Shown: one piece after another, positions 38,401 through 53,280 of the stretch | Layout of the letters: every line of letters starts with the position of its first letter | Numbering within the stretch: the stretch's first letter is position 1 | Origin: Halisarca cf. caerulea | Lineage: Eukaryota; Porifera; Demospongiae; Chondrillida; Halisarcidae | Length of the DNA: 64,000 nt | Reading direction: 5' to 3' | NCBI GenBank assembly: GCA_963170055.1 | Contig: CAUJGJ010000277.1 | Location: 160,901-224,900, forward strand | Made by a program: the position numbers and the translations under genes | The notes under the pieces: generated by a model | Told to the model about the DNA's origin: nothing | Seen by the model: the letters and a program-made list of their open reading frames with translations, nothing else | The model's database searches: none

Positions 38401-41400
38401 AAAGGTCATGTGTGTCCACTGGGAATGTGCGTGGTGCTAGTGCCAAATATTGGTATTAGCACCAGCATATCCAACACTACACAAATACGCCCACAGCACT
38501 TCAGAAAGGTCATGTGTGTCCACTGGGAATGTGCGTGGTGCTAGTGCCAAATATTGGTATTAGCACCAGCATATCCAACACTACACAAATACGCCCACAG
38601 CACTTCAGAAAGGTCATGTGTGTCCATTGGGAATGTGCGTGGTGCTAGTGCCAAATATTGGTATTAGCACCAGCATATCCAACACTACACAAATACGCCC
38701 ACAGTAGTTAAGAAACTTCATGTGTGTCCACTGGGAATGTGCGTGGTGCTAGTGCCAAATATTGGTATTAGCACCAACATATCCAAAACTATACAAATAC
38801 GCCCACAGCACTTCAGAAAGGTCATGTGTGTCCACTGGGAATGTGAGTGGTGCTAGTGCCAAATATTGGTATTAGCACCAGCATATCCAACACTACACAA
38901 ATACGCCCACAACACTTCAGAAAGGTCATGTGTGTCCACTGGGAATGTGTGTGGTGCTAGTGCCAAATATTGGTATTAGCACCAGCATATCCAACACTAC
39001 ACAAATACGCCCACAGCACTTCAGAAAGGTCATGTGTGTCCACTGGGAATGTGCGCGGTGCTAGTGCCAAATATTGGTATTAGCACCAGCATATCCAACA
39101 CTACACAAATACGCCCACAGCACTTCAGAAAGGTCATGTGTGTCCACTGGGAATGTGCGTGGTGCTAGTGCCAAATATTGGTATTAGCACCAGCATATCC
39201 AACACTACACAAATACGCCCACAGCACTTCAGAAAGGTCATGTGTGTCCACTGGGAATGTGCGTGGTGCTAGTGCCAAATATTGGTATTAGCACCAGTAT
39301 ATCCAACACTACACAAATACGCCTACAGCACTTCAGAAAGGTCATGTGTGTCCCTTGGGAATGTGCGTGGTACTAGTGCCAAATATTGGTATTAGCACCA
39401 GCATATCCAACACTACACAAATACGCCCACAGTAGTTAAGAAACTTCATGTGTGTCCACTGGGAATGTGCGTGGTGCTAGTGCCAAATATTGGTATTAGC
39501 ACCAGCATATCCAAAACTACACAAATACGCCCACAGCACTTCAGAAAGGTCATGTGTGTTCACTGGGAATGTGCGTGGTGCTAGTGCTAAATATTGGTAT
39601 TAGCACCAGCATATCCAACACTACACAAATACGCCCACAGTAGTTAAGAAACTTCATGTGTGTCCACTGGGAATGTGCGTGGTGCTAGTGCCAAATATTG
39701 GTATTAGCACCAGCATATCCAACACTACACAAATACGCCCACAGCACTTCAGAAAGGTCATGTGTGTCCACTGGGAATGTGCGTGGTGCTAGTGCCAAAT
39801 ATTGGTATTGGCACCAGCATATCCAACACTACACAAATACGCCCACAGCACTTCAGAAAAGTCATGTGTGTCCACTGGGAATGTGCGTGGTGCTAGTGCC
39901 AAATATTGGTATTAGCACCAGCATATCCAACACTACACAAATACGCCCACAGCACTTCAGAAAGGTCATGTGTGTCCACTGGGAATGTGCGTGGTGCTAG
40001 TGCCAAATATTGGTATTAGCACCAGTATATCCAACACTACACAAATACGCCTACAGCACTTCAGAAAGGTCATGTGTGTCCATTGGGAATGTGCGTGGTG
40101 CTAGTGCCAAATATTGGTATTAGCACCAGCATATCCAACACTACACAAATACGCCCACAGTAGTTAAGAAACTTCATGTGTGTCCACTGGGAATGTGCGT
40201 GGTGCTAGTGCCAAATATTGGTATTAGCACCAACATATCCAACACTATACAAATACGCCCACAGCACTTCAGAAAGGTCATGTGTGTTCACTGGGAATGT
40301 GCGTGGTGCTAGTGCTAAATATTGGTATTAGCACCAGCATATCCAACACTACACAAATACGCCCACAGTAGTTAAGAAACTTCATGTGTGTCCACTGGGA
40401 ATGTGCGTGGTGCTAGTGCCAAATATTGGTATTAGCACCAGCATATCCAACACTACACAAATACGCCCACAGCACTTCAGAAAGGTCATGTGTGTCCACT
40501 GGGAATGTGCGTGGTGCTAGTGCCAAATATTGGTATTAGCACCAGCATATCCAACACTACACAAATACGCCCACAGTAGTTAAGAAACTTCATGTGTGTC
40601 CACTGGGAATGTGCGTGGTGCTAGTGCCAAATATTGGTATTAGCACCAACATATCCAACACTATACAAATACGCCCACAGCACTTCAGAAAGGTCATGTG
40701 TGTCCACTGGGAATGTGCGTGGTGCTAGTGCCAAATATTGGTATTAGCACCAGCATATCCAACACTACACAAATACGCCCACAGTAGTTAAGAAACTTCA
40801 TGTGTGTCCACTGGGAATGTGCGTGGTGCTAGTGCCAAATATTGGTATTAGCACCAACATATCCAACACTATACAAATACGCCCACAGCACTTCAGAAAG
40901 GTCATGTGTGTCCACTGGGAATGTGCGTGGTGCTAGTGCCAAATATTGGTATTAGCACCAGCATATCCAACACTACACAAATACGCCCACAGCACTTCAG
41001 AAAGGTCATGTGTGTCCACTGGGAATGTGCGTGGTGCTAGTGCCAAATATTGGTATTAGCACCAGCATATCCAACACTACACAAATACGCCCTCAGCACT
41101 TCAGAAAGGTCATGTGTGTCCACTGGGAATGTGCGTGGTGCTAGTGCCAAATATTGGTATTAGCACCAGTATATCCAACACTACACAAATACGCCTACAG
41201 CACTTCAGAAAGGTCATGTGTGTCCCTTGGGAATGTGCGTGGTACTAGTGCCAAATATTGGTATTAGCACCAGCATATCCAACACTACACAAATACGCCC
41301 ACAGTAGTTAAGAAACTTCATGTGTGTCCACTGGGAATGTGCGTGGTGCTAGTGCCAAATATTGGTATTAGCACCAGCATATCCAACACTACACAAATAC

Positions 41401-44400
41401 GCCCACAGCACTTCAGAAAGGTCATGTGTGTTCACTGGGAATGTGCGTGGTGCTAGTGCTAAATATTGGTATTAGCACCAGCATATCCAACACTACACAA
41501 ATACGCCCACAGTAGTTAAGAAACTTCATGTGTGTCCACTGGGAATGTGCGTGGTGCTAGTGCCAAATATTGGTATTAGCACCAGCATATCCAACACTAC
41601 ACAAATACGCCCACAGCACTTCAGAAAGGTCATGTGTGTCCACTGGGAATGTGCGCGGTGCTAGTGCCAAATATTGGTATTAGCACCAGCATATCCAACA
41701 CTACACAAATACGCCCACAGCACTTCAGAAAGGTCATGTGTGTCCACTGGGAATGTGCGTGGTGCTAGTGCCAAATATTGGTATTAGCACCAGCATATCC
41801 AACACTACACAAATACGCCCACAGCACTTCAGAAAGGTCATGTGTGTCCACTGGGAATGTGCGTGGTGCTAGTGCCAAATATTGGTATTAGCACCAGTAT
41901 ATCCAACACTACACAAATACGCCTACAGCACTTCAGAAAGGTCATGTGTGTCCCTTGGGAATGTGCGTGGTACTAGTGCCAAATATTGGTATTAGCACCA
42001 GCATATCCAACACTACACAAATACGCCCGCAGTAGTTAAGAAACTTCATGTGTGTCCACTGGGAATGTGCGTGGTGCTAGTGCCAAATATTGGTATTAGC
42101 ACCAGCATATCCAACACTACACAAATACGCCCACAGCACTTCAGAAAGGTCATGTGTGTTCACTGGGAATGTGCGTGGTGCTAGTGCTAAATATTGGTAT
42201 TAGCACCAGCATATCCAACACTACACAAATACGCCCACAGCACTTCAGAAAGGTCATGTGTGTCCACTGGGAATGTGCGTGGTGCTAGTGCCAAATATTG
42301 GTATTAGCACCAGCATATCCAACACTACACAAATACGCCCACAGCACTTCAGAAAGGTCATGTGTGTCCACTGGGAATGTGCGTGGTGCTAGTGCCAAAT
42401 ATTGGTATTAGCACCAGTATATCCAACACTACACAAATACGCCTACAGCACTTCAGAAAGGTCATGTGTGTCCCTTGGGAATGTGCGTGGTACTAGTGCC
42501 AAATATTGGTATTAGCACCAGCATATCCAACACTACACAAATACGCCCGCAGTAGTTAAGAAACTTCATGTGTGTCCACTGGGAATGTGCGTGGTGCTAG
42601 TGCCAAATATTGGTATTAGCACCAGCATATCCAACACTACACAAATACGCCCACAGCACTTCAGAAAGGTCATGTGTGTTCACTGGGAATGTGCGTGGTG
42701 CTAGTGCTAAATATTGGTATTAGCACCAGCATATCCAACACTACACAAATACGCCCACAGTAGTTAAGAAACTTCATGTGTGTCCACTGGGAATGTGCGT
42801 GGTGCTAGTGCCAAATATTGGTATTAGCACCAGCATATCCAACACTACACAAATACGCCCACAGCACTTCAGAAAGGTCATGTGTGTCCACTGGGAATGT
42901 GCGTGGTGCTAGTGCCAAATATTGGTATTAGCACCAGCATATCAAACACTACACAAATACGCCCACAGTACTTCAGAAAAGTCATGTGTGTCCACTGGGA
43001 ATGTGCGTGGTGCTAGTGCCAAATATTGGTATTAGCACCAGCATATCCAACACTACACAAATACGCCCACAGCACTTCAGAAAGGTCATGTGTGTCCACT
43101 GGGAATGTGCGTGGTGCTAGTGCCAAATATTGGTATTAGCACCAGCATATCCAACACTACACAAATACGCCCACAGCACTTCAGAAAGGTCATGTGTGTC
43201 CACTGGGAATGTGCGTGGTGCTAGTGCCAAATATTGGTATTAGCACCAGCATATCCAACACTACACAAATACGCCCACAGCACTTCAGAAAGGTCATGTG
43301 TGTCCACTGGGAATGTGCGTGGTGCTAGTGCCAAATATTGGTATTAGCACCAGTATATCCAACACTACACAAATACGCCTACAGCACTTCAGAAAGGTCA
43401 TGTGTGTCCATTGGGAATGTGCGTGGTGCTAGTGCCAAATATTGGTATTAGCACCAGCATATCCAACAATACACAAATACGCCCACAGTAGTTAAGAAAC
43501 TTCATGTGTGTCCACTGGGAATGTGCGTGGTGCTAGTGCCAAATATTGGTATTAGCACCAACATATCCAACACTATACAAATACGCCCACAGCACTTCAG
43601 AAAGGTCATGTGTGTTTACTGGGAATGTGCGTGGTGCTAGTGCTAAATATTGGTATTAGCACCAGCATATCCAACACTACACAAATACGCCCACAGTAGT
43701 TAAGAAACTTCATGTGTGTCCACTGGGAATGTGCGTGGTGCTAGTGCCAAATATTGGTATTAGCACCAGCATATCCAACACTACACAAATACGCCCACAG
43801 CACTTCAGAAAGGTCATGTGTGTCAACTGGGAATGTGCGTGGTGCTAGTGCCAAATATTGGTATTAGCACCAGCATATCCAACACTACACAAATACGCCC
43901 ACAGCACTTCAGAAAGGTCATGTGTGTCCACTGGGAATGTGCGTGGTGCTAGTGCCAAATATTGGTATTAGCACCAGCATATCCAACACTACACAAATAC
44001 GCCCACAGCACTTCAGAAAGGTCATGTGTGTCCACTGGGAATGTGCGCGGTGCTAGTGCCAAATATTGGTATTAGCACCAGCATATCCAACACTACACAA
44101 ATACGCCCACAGCACTTCAGAAAGGTCATGTGTGTCCACTGGGAATGTGCGTGGTGCTAGTGCCAAATATTGGTATTAGCACCAGCATATCCAACACTAC
44201 ACAAATACGCCCACAGCACTTCAGAAAGGTCATGTGTGTCCACTGGGAATGTGCGTGGTGCTAGTGCCAAATATTGGTATTAGCACCAGTATATCCAACA
44301 CTACACAAATACGCCTACAGCACTTCAGAAAGGTCATGTGTGTCCCTTGGGAATGTGCGTGGTACTAGTGCCAAATATTGGTATTAGCACCAGCATATCC

Positions 44401-47400
44401 AACACTACACAAATACGCCCACAGTAGTTAAGAAACTTCATGTGTGTCCACTGGGAATGTGCGTGGTGCTAGTGCCAAATATTGGTATTAGCACCAGCAT
44501 ATCCAACACTACACAAATACGCCCACAGCACTTCAGAAAGGTCATGTGTGTTCACTGGGAATGTGCGTGGTGCTAGTGCTAAATATTGGTATTAGCACCA
44601 GCATATCCAACACTACACAAATACGCCCACAGTAGTTAAGAAACTTCATGTGTGTCCACTGGGAATGTGCGTGGTGCTAGTGCCAAATATTGGTATTAGC
44701 ACCAGCATATCCAACACTACACAAATACGCCCACAGCACTTCAGAAAGGTCATGTGTGTCCACTGGGAATGTGCGCGGTGCTAGTGCCAAATATTGGTAT
44801 TAGCACCAGCATATCCAACACTACACAAATACGCCCACAGCACTTCAGAAAGGTCATGTGTGTCCACTGGGAATGTGCGTGGTGCTAGTGCCAAATATTG
44901 GTATTAGCACCAGCATATCCAACACTACACAAATACGCCCACAGCACTTCAGAAAGGTCATGTGTGTCCACTGGGAATGTGCGTGGTGCTAGTGCCAAAT
45001 ATTTGTATTAGCACCAGTATATCCAACACTACACAAATACGCCTACAGCACTTCAGAAAGGTCATGTGTGTCCCTTGGGAATGTGCGTGGTACTAGTGCC
45101 AAATATTGGTATTAGCACCAGCATATCCAACACTACACAAATACGCCCACAGTAGTTAAGAAACTTCATGTGTGTCCACTGGGAATGTGCGTGGTGCTAG
45201 TGCCAAATATTGGTATTAGCACCAGCATATCCAACACTACACAAATACGCCCACAGCACTTCAGAAAGGTCATGTGTGTTCACTGGGAATGTGCGTGGTG
45301 CTAGTGCTAAATATTGGTATTAGCACCAGCATATCCAACACTACACAAATACGCCCACAGTAGTTAAGAAACTTCATGTGTGTCCACTGGGAATGTGCGT
45401 GGTGCTAGTGCCAAATATTGGTATTAGCACCAGCATATCCAACACTACACAAATACGCCCACAGCACTTCAGAAAGGTCATGTGTGTCCACTGGGAATGT
45501 GCGTGGTGCTAGTGCCAAATATTGGTATTAGCACCAGCATATCAAACACTACACAAATACGCCCACAGCACTTCAGAAAAGTCATGTGTGTCCACTGGGA
45601 ATGTGCGTGGTGCTAGTGCCAAATATTGGTATTAGCACCAGCATATCCAACACTACACAAATACGCCCACAGCACTTCAGAAAGGTCATGTGTGTCCACT
45701 GGGAATGTGCGTGGTGCTAGTGCCAAATATTGGTATTAGCACCAGCATATCCAACACTACACAAATACGCCCACAGCACTTCAGAAAGGTCATGTGTGTC
45801 CACTGGGAATGTGCGTGGTGCTAGTGCCAAATATTGGTATTAGCACCAGCATATCCAACACTACACAAATACGCCCACAGCACTTCAGAAAGGTCATGTG
45901 TGTCCACTGGGAATGTGCGTGGTGCTAGTGCCAAATATTGGTATTAGCACCAGTATATCCAACACTACACAAATACGCCTACAGCACTTCAGAAAGGTCA
46001 TGTGTGTCCATTGGGAATGTGCGTGGTGCTAGTGCCAAATATTGGTATTAGCACCAGCATATCCAACAATACACAAATACGCCCACAGTAGTTAAGAAAC
46101 TTCATGTGTGTCCACTGGGAATGTGCGTGGTGCTAGTGCCAAATATTGGTATTAGCACCAACATATCCAACACTATACAAATACGCCCACAGCACTTCAG
46201 AAAGGTCATGTGTGTTCACTGGGAATGTGCGTGGTGCTAGTGCTAAATATTGGTATTAGCACCAGCATATCCAACAGTACACAAATACGCCCACAGTAGT
46301 TAAGAAACTTCATGTGTGTCCACTGGGAATGTGCGTGGTGCTAGTGCCAAATATTGGTATTAGCACCAGCATATCCAACACTACACAAATACGCCCACAG
46401 CACTTCAGAAAGGTCATGTGTGTCCACTGGGAATGTGCGTGGTGCTAGTGCCAAATATTGGTATTAGCACCAGCATATCAAACACTACACAAATACGCCC
46501 ACAGCACTTCAGAAAAGTCATGTGTGTCCACTGGGAATGTGCGTGGTGCTAGTGCCAAATATTGGTATTAGCACCAGCATATCCAACACTACACAAATAC
46601 GCCCACAGCACTTCAGAAAGGTCATGTGTGTCCACTGGGAATGTGCGTGGTGCTAGTGCCAAATATTGGTATTAGCACCAGCATATCCAACACTACACAA
46701 ATACGCCCACAGCACTTCAGAAAGGTCATGTGTGTCCACTGGGAATGTGCGTGGTGCTAGTGCCAAATATTGGTATTAGCACCAGCATATCCAACACTAC
46801 ACAAATACGCCCACAGCACTTCAGAAAGGTCATGTGTGTCCACTGGGAATGTGCGTGGTGCTAGTGCCAAATATTGGTATTAGCACCAGTATATCCAACA
46901 CTACACAAATACGCCTACAGCACTTCAGAAAGGTCATGTGTGTCCATTGGGAATGTGCGTGGTGCTAGTGCCAAATATTGGTATTAGCACCAGCATATCC
47001 AACAATACACAAATACGCCCACAGTAGTTAAGAAACTTCATGTGTGTCCACTGGGAATGTGCGTGGTGCTAGTGCCAAATATTGGTATTAGCACCAACAT
47101 ATCCAACACTATACAAATACGCCCACAGCACTTCAGAAAGGTCATGTGTGTTCACTGGGAATGTGCGTGGTGCTAGTGCTAAATATTGGTATTAGCACCA
47201 GCATATCCAACACTACACAAATACGCCCACAGTAGTTAAGAAACTTCATGTGTGTCCACTGGGAATGTGCGTGGTGCTAGTGCCAAAGATTGGTATTAGC
47301 ACCAGCATATCCAACACTACACAAATACGCCCACAGCACTTCAGAAAGGTCATGTGTGTCCACTGGGAATGTGCGTGGTGCTAGTGCCAAATATTGGTAT

Positions 47401-50400
47401 TAGCACCAGCATATCCAACACTACACAAATACGCCCACAGCACTTCAGAAAAGTCATGTGTGTCCACTGGGAATGTGCGTGGTGCTAGTGCCAAATATTG
47501 GTATTAGCACCAGCATATCCAACACTACACAAATACGCCCACAGCACTTCAGAAAGGTCATGTGTGTCCACTGGGAATGTGCGTGGTGCTAGTGCCAAAT
47601 ATTGGTATTAGCACCAGCATATCCAACACTACACAAATACGCCCACAGCACTTCAGAAAGGTCATGTGTTTCCACTGGGAATGTGCGTGGTGCTAGTGCC
47701 AAATATTGGTATTAGCACCAGCATATCCAACACTACACAAATACGCCCACAGCACTTCAGAAAGGTCATGTGTGTCCACTGGGAATGTGCGTGGTGCTAG
47801 TGCCAAATATTGGTATTAGCACCAGCATATCCAACACTACACAAATACGCCTACAGCACTTCAGAAAGGTCATGTGTGTCCATTGGGAATGTGCGTGGTG
47901 CTAGTGCCAAATATTGGTATTAGCACCAGCATATCCAACACTACACAAATACGCCCACAGTAGTTAAGAAACTTCATGTGTGTCCACTGGGAATGTGCGT
48001 GGTGCTAGTGCCAAATATTGGTATTAGCACCAACATATCCAACACTATACAAATACGCCCACAGCACTTCAGAAAGGTCATGTGTGTTCACTGGGAATGT
48101 GCGTGGTGCTAGTGCTAAATATTGGTATTAGCACCAGCATATCCAACACTACACAAATACGCCCACAGTAGTTAAGAAACTTCATGTGTGTCCACTGGGA
48201 ATGTGCGTGGTGCTAGTGCCAAATATTGGTATTAGCACCAGCATATCCAACACTACACAAATACGCCCACAGCATTTCAGAAAGGTCATGTGTGTCCACT
48301 GGGAATGTGCGTGGTGCTAGTGCCAAATATTGGTATTAGCACCAGCATATCCAACACTACACAAATACGCCCACAGAACTTCAGAAAGGTCATGTGTGTC
48401 CACTGGGAATGTGCGTGGTGCTAGTGCCAAATATTGGTATTAGCACCAGCATATCCAACACTACACAAATACGCCCACAGCACTTCAGAAAGGTCATGTG
48501 TGTCCACTGGGAATGTGCGTGGTGCTAGTGTAAAATATTGGTATTAGCACCAGCATATCCAACACTACACAAATACGCCCACAGCACTTCAGAAAGGTCA
48601 TGTGTGTCCATTGGGAATGTGCGTGGTGCTAGTGCCAAATATTGGTATTAGCACCAGCATATCCAACACTACACAAATACGCCCACAGTAGTTAAGAAAC
48701 TTCATGTGTGTCCACTGGGAATGTGCGTGGTGCTAGTGCCAAATATTGGTATTAGCACCAGCATATCCAACACTACACAAATACGCCCACAGCACTTCAG
48801 AAAGGTCATGTGTGTCCACTGGGAATGTGCGTGGTGCTAGTGCCAAATATTGGTATTAGCACCAGCATATCCAACACTACACAAATACGCCCACAGAACT
48901 TCAGAAAGGTCATGTGTGTCCACTGGGAATGTGCGTGGTGCTAGTGCCAAATATTGGTATTAGCACCAGCATATCCAACACTACACAAATACGCCCACAG
49001 CACTTCAGAAAGGTCATGTGTGTACACTGGGAATGTGCGTGGTGCTAGTGCAAAATATTGGTATTAGCACCAGCATATCCAACACTACACAAATACGCCC
49101 ACAGCACTTCAGAAAGGTCATGTGTGTCCATTGGGAATGTGCGTGGTGCTAGTGCCAAATATTGGTATTAGCACCAGCATATCCAACACTACACAAATAC
49201 GCCCACAGTAGTTAAGAAGCTTCATGTGTGTCCACTGGGAATGTGCGTGGTGCTAGTGCCAAATATTGGTATTAGCACCAACATATCCAACACTATACAA
49301 ATACGCCCACAGCACTTCAGAAAGGTCATGTGTGTCCACTGGGAATGTGCGTGGTGCTAGTGCCAAATATTGGTATTAGCACCAGCATATCCAACACTAC
49401 ACAAATACGCCCACAGCACTTCAGAAAGGTCATGTGTGTCCACTGGGAATGTGTGTGGTGCTAGTGCCAAATATTGGTATTAGCACCAGCATATCCAACA
49501 CTACACAAATACGCCCACAGCACTTCAGAAAGGTCATGTGTGTCCACTGGGAATGTGCGTGGTGCTAGTGCTAAATATTGGTATTAGCACCAGCATATCC
49601 AACACTACACAAATACGCCCACAGTAGTTGAGAAACTTCATGTGTGTCCACTGGGAATGTGCGTGGTGCTAGTGCCAAATATTGGTATTAGCACCAGTAT
49701 ATCCGACACTACACAAATACGCCCACAGCACTTCAGAAAGGTCATGTGTGTCCACTGGGAATGTGTGTGGTGCTAGTGCTAAATATTGGTATTAGCACCA
49801 GCATATCCAACAGTACACAAATACGCCCACAGTAGTTAAGAAACTTCATGTGTGTCCACTGGGAATGTGCGTGGTGCTAGTGCCAAATATTGGTATTAGC
49901 ACCAGCATATCCAACACTACACAAATACGCCCACAGCACTTCAGAAAGGTCATGTGTGTCCACTGGGAATGTGCGTGGTGCTAGTGCCAAATATTGGTAT
50001 TAGCACCAGCATATCCGACACTACACAAATACGCCCACAGCACTTAAGAAAGGTCATGTGTGTCCACTGGGAATGTGGGTGGTGCTAGTGCTAAATATTG
50101 GTATTAGCACCAGCATATCCAACAGTACACAAATACGCCCACAGTAGTTAAGAAACTTCATGTGAGTCCACTGGGAATGTGCGTGGTGCTAGTGCCAAAT
50201 ATTGGTATTAGCACCAGCATATCCAACACTACACAAATACGCCCACAGCACTTCAGAAAGGTCATGTGTGTCCACTGGGAATGTGTGTGGTGCTAGTGCC
50301 AAATATTGGTATTAGCACCAGCATATCCAACACTACACAAATACGCCCACAGCACTTCAGAAAGGTCATGTGTGTCCACTGGGAATGTGCGCGGTGCTAG

Positions 50401-53280
50401 TGCCAAATATTGGTATTAGCACCAGCATATCCAACACTACACAAATACGCCCACAGCACTTCAGAAAGGTCATGTGTGTCCACTGGGAATGTGCGTGGTG
50501 CTAGTGCCAAATATTGGTATTAGCACCAGCATATCCAACACTACACAAATACGCCCACAGCACTTCAGAAAGGTCATGTGTGTCCACTGGGAATGTGCGT
50601 GGTGCTAGTGCCAAATATTGGTATTAGCACCAGTATATCCAACACTACACAAATACGCCTACAGCACTTCAGAAAGGTCATGTGTGTCCCTTGGGAATGT
50701 GCGTGGTACTAGTGCCAAATATTGGTATTAGCACCAGCATATCCAACACTACACAAATACGCCCACAGTAGTTAAGAAACTTCATGTGTGTCCACTGGGA
50801 ATGTGCGTGGTGCTAGTGCCAAATATTGGTATTAGCACCAGCATATCCAACACTACACAAATACGCCCACAGCACTTCAGAAAGGTCATGTGTGTTCACT
50901 GGGAAGGTGCGTGGTGCTAGTGCTAAATATTGGTATTAGCACCAGCATATCCAACACTACACAAATACGCCCACAGTAGTTAAGAAACTTCATGTGTGTC
51001 CACTGGGAATGTGCGTGGTGCTAGTGCCAAATATTGGTATTAGCACCAGCATATCCAACACTACACAAATACGCCCACAGCACTTCAGAAAGGTCATGTG
51101 TGTCCACTGGGAATGTGCGTGGTGCTAGTGCCAAATATTGGTATTAGCACCAGCATATCCAACACTACACAAATACGCCCACAGCACTTCAGAAAGGTCA
51201 TGTGTGTCCACTGGGAATGTGCGTGGTGCTAGTGCCAAATATTGGTATTAGCACCAGCATATCCAACACTACACAAATACGCCCACAGCACTTCAGAAAG
51301 GTCATGTGTTTCCACTGGGAATGTGCGTGGTGCTAGTGCCAAATATTGGTATTAGCACCAGCATATCCAACACTACACAAATACGCACACAGTAGTTAAG
51401 AAGCTTCATGTGTGTCCACTGGGAATGTGCGTGGTGCTAGTGCCAAATATTGGTATTAGCACCAACATATCCAACACTATACAAATACGCCCACAGCACT
51501 TCAGAAAGGTCATGTGTGTCCACTGGGAATGTGCGTGGTGCTAGTGCCAAATATTGGTATTAGCACCAGCATATCCAACACTACACAAATACGCCCACAG
51601 CACTTCAGAAAGGTCATGTGTGTCCACTGGGAATGTGTGTGGTGCTAGTGCCAAATATTGGTATTAGCACCAGCATATCCAACACTACACAAATACGCCC
51701 ACAGCACTTCAGAAAGGTCATGTGTGTCCACTGGGAATGTGCGTGGTGCTAGTGCTAAATATTGGTATTAGCACCAGCATATCCAACACTACACAAATAC
51801 GCCCACAGTAGTTGAGAAACTTCATGTGTGTCCACTGGGAATGTGCGTGGTGCTAGTGCCAAATATTGGTATTAGCACCAGCATATCCGACACTACACAA
51901 ATACGCCCACAGCACTTCAGAAAGGTCATTTGTGTCCACTGGGAATGTGTGTGGTGCTAGTGCTAAATATTGGTATTAGCACCAGCATATCCAACAGTAC
52001 ACAAATACGCCCACAGTAGTTAAGAAACTTCATGTGTGTCCACTGGGAATGTGCGTGGTGCTAGTGCCAAATATTGGTATTAGCACCAGCATATCCAACA
52101 CTACACAAATACGCCCACAGCACTTCAGAAAGGTCATGTGTGTCCACTGGGAATGTGCGTGGTGCTAGTGCCAAATATTGGTATTAGCACCAGCATATCC
52201 GACACTACACAAATACGCCCACAGCACTTAAGAAAGGTCATGTGTGTCCACTGGGAATGTGGGTGGTGCTAGTGCTAAATATTGGTATTAGCACCAGCAT
52301 ATCCAACAGTACACAAATACGCCCACAGTAGTTAAGAAACTTCATGTGTGTCCACTGGGAATGTGCGTGGTGCTAGTGCCAAATATTGGTATTAGCACCA
52401 GCATATCCAACACTACACAAATACGCCCACAGCACTTCAGAAAGGTCATGTGTGTCCACTGGGAATGTGTGTGGTGCTAGTGCCAAATATTGGTATTAGC
52501 ACCAGCATATCCAACACTACACAAATACGCCCACAGCACTTCAGAAAGGTCATGTGTGTCCACTGGGAATGTGCGCGGTGCTAGTGCCAAATATTGGTAT
52601 TAGCACCAGCATATCCAACACTACACAAATACGCCCACAGCACTTCAGAAAGGTCATGTGTGTCCACTGGGAATGTGCGTGGTGCTAGTGCCAAATATTG
52701 GTATTAGCACCAGCATATCCAACACTACACAAATACGCCCACAGCACTTCAGAAAGGTCATGTGTGTCCACTGGGAATGTGCGTGGTGCTAGTGCCAAAT
52801 ATTGGTATTAGCACCAGTATATCCAACACTACACAAATACGCCTACAGCACTTCAGAAAGGTCATGTGTGTCCCTTGGGAATGTGCGTGGTACTAGTGCC
52901 AAATATTGGTATTAGCACCAGCATATCCAACACTACACAAATACGCCCACAGTAGTTAAGAAACTTCATGTGTGTCCACTGGGAATGTGCGTGGTGCTAG
53001 TGCTAAATATTGGTATTAGCACCAGCATATCCAACACTACACAAATACGCCCACAGTAGTTAAGAAACTTCATGTGTGTCCACTGGGAATGTGCGTGGTG
53101 CTAGTGCCAAATATTGGTATTAGCACCAGCATATCCGACACTACACAAATACGCCCACAGCACTTAAGAAAGGTCATGTGTGTCCACTGGGAATGTGTGT
53201 TGTGCTAGTGCTAAATATTGGTATTAGCACCAGCATATCCAACATTACACAAATACGCCCACAGTAGTTAAGAAACTTCA
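14401..53280 (+). repeat. 104-bp satellite array, homogeneous core with higher-order repeats
   Basis: About 374 near-identical 104-bp monomers, roughly 47% GC. Two main types alternate, differing after GCCCACAG: type A continues CACTTCAGAAAGGTC and type B continues TAGTTAAGAAACTTC. Rare variants recur at exact multiples of 104 bp, showing block duplication: the variant ACCAACATATCCAAAACTAT occurs at 18597, 20989 (+2392 = 23 units), 23485 (+2496 = 24), 32221 (+8736 = 84), 33365 (+1144 = 11) and 38773 (+5408 = 52). Another pair, 29751/33807, is 4056 bp (39 units) apart, and markers at 49217, 49624 and 50077 recur 2184 bp (21 units) later. No transposon interrupts the array. Short ORFs inside are by-products. 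Confidence 0.97.
15036..15066 (+). other. Dyad/hairpin present in every satellite monomer (example copy)
   Basis: Left arm GGTGCTAGTGCCAA, loop ATA, right arm TTGGTATTAGCACC. The arms would be perfect inverse copies except at two positions, where G replaces A in the left arm. In RNA from the + strand these become G-U pairs, so a full 14-bp stem forms; on the - strand they would be A-C mismatches. The common variant GTGCTAAATATT changes another C to U, again pairing with G. The function is unknown; DNA cruciform, protein-binding dyad or satellite RNA hairpin are all possible. Confidence 0.9.

Noticed and set aside
14401..53280. CENP-B box in the satellite
   Set aside because: I looked for the CENP-B core pattern (TTCG....A..CGGG) in the consensus monomer and did not find it.
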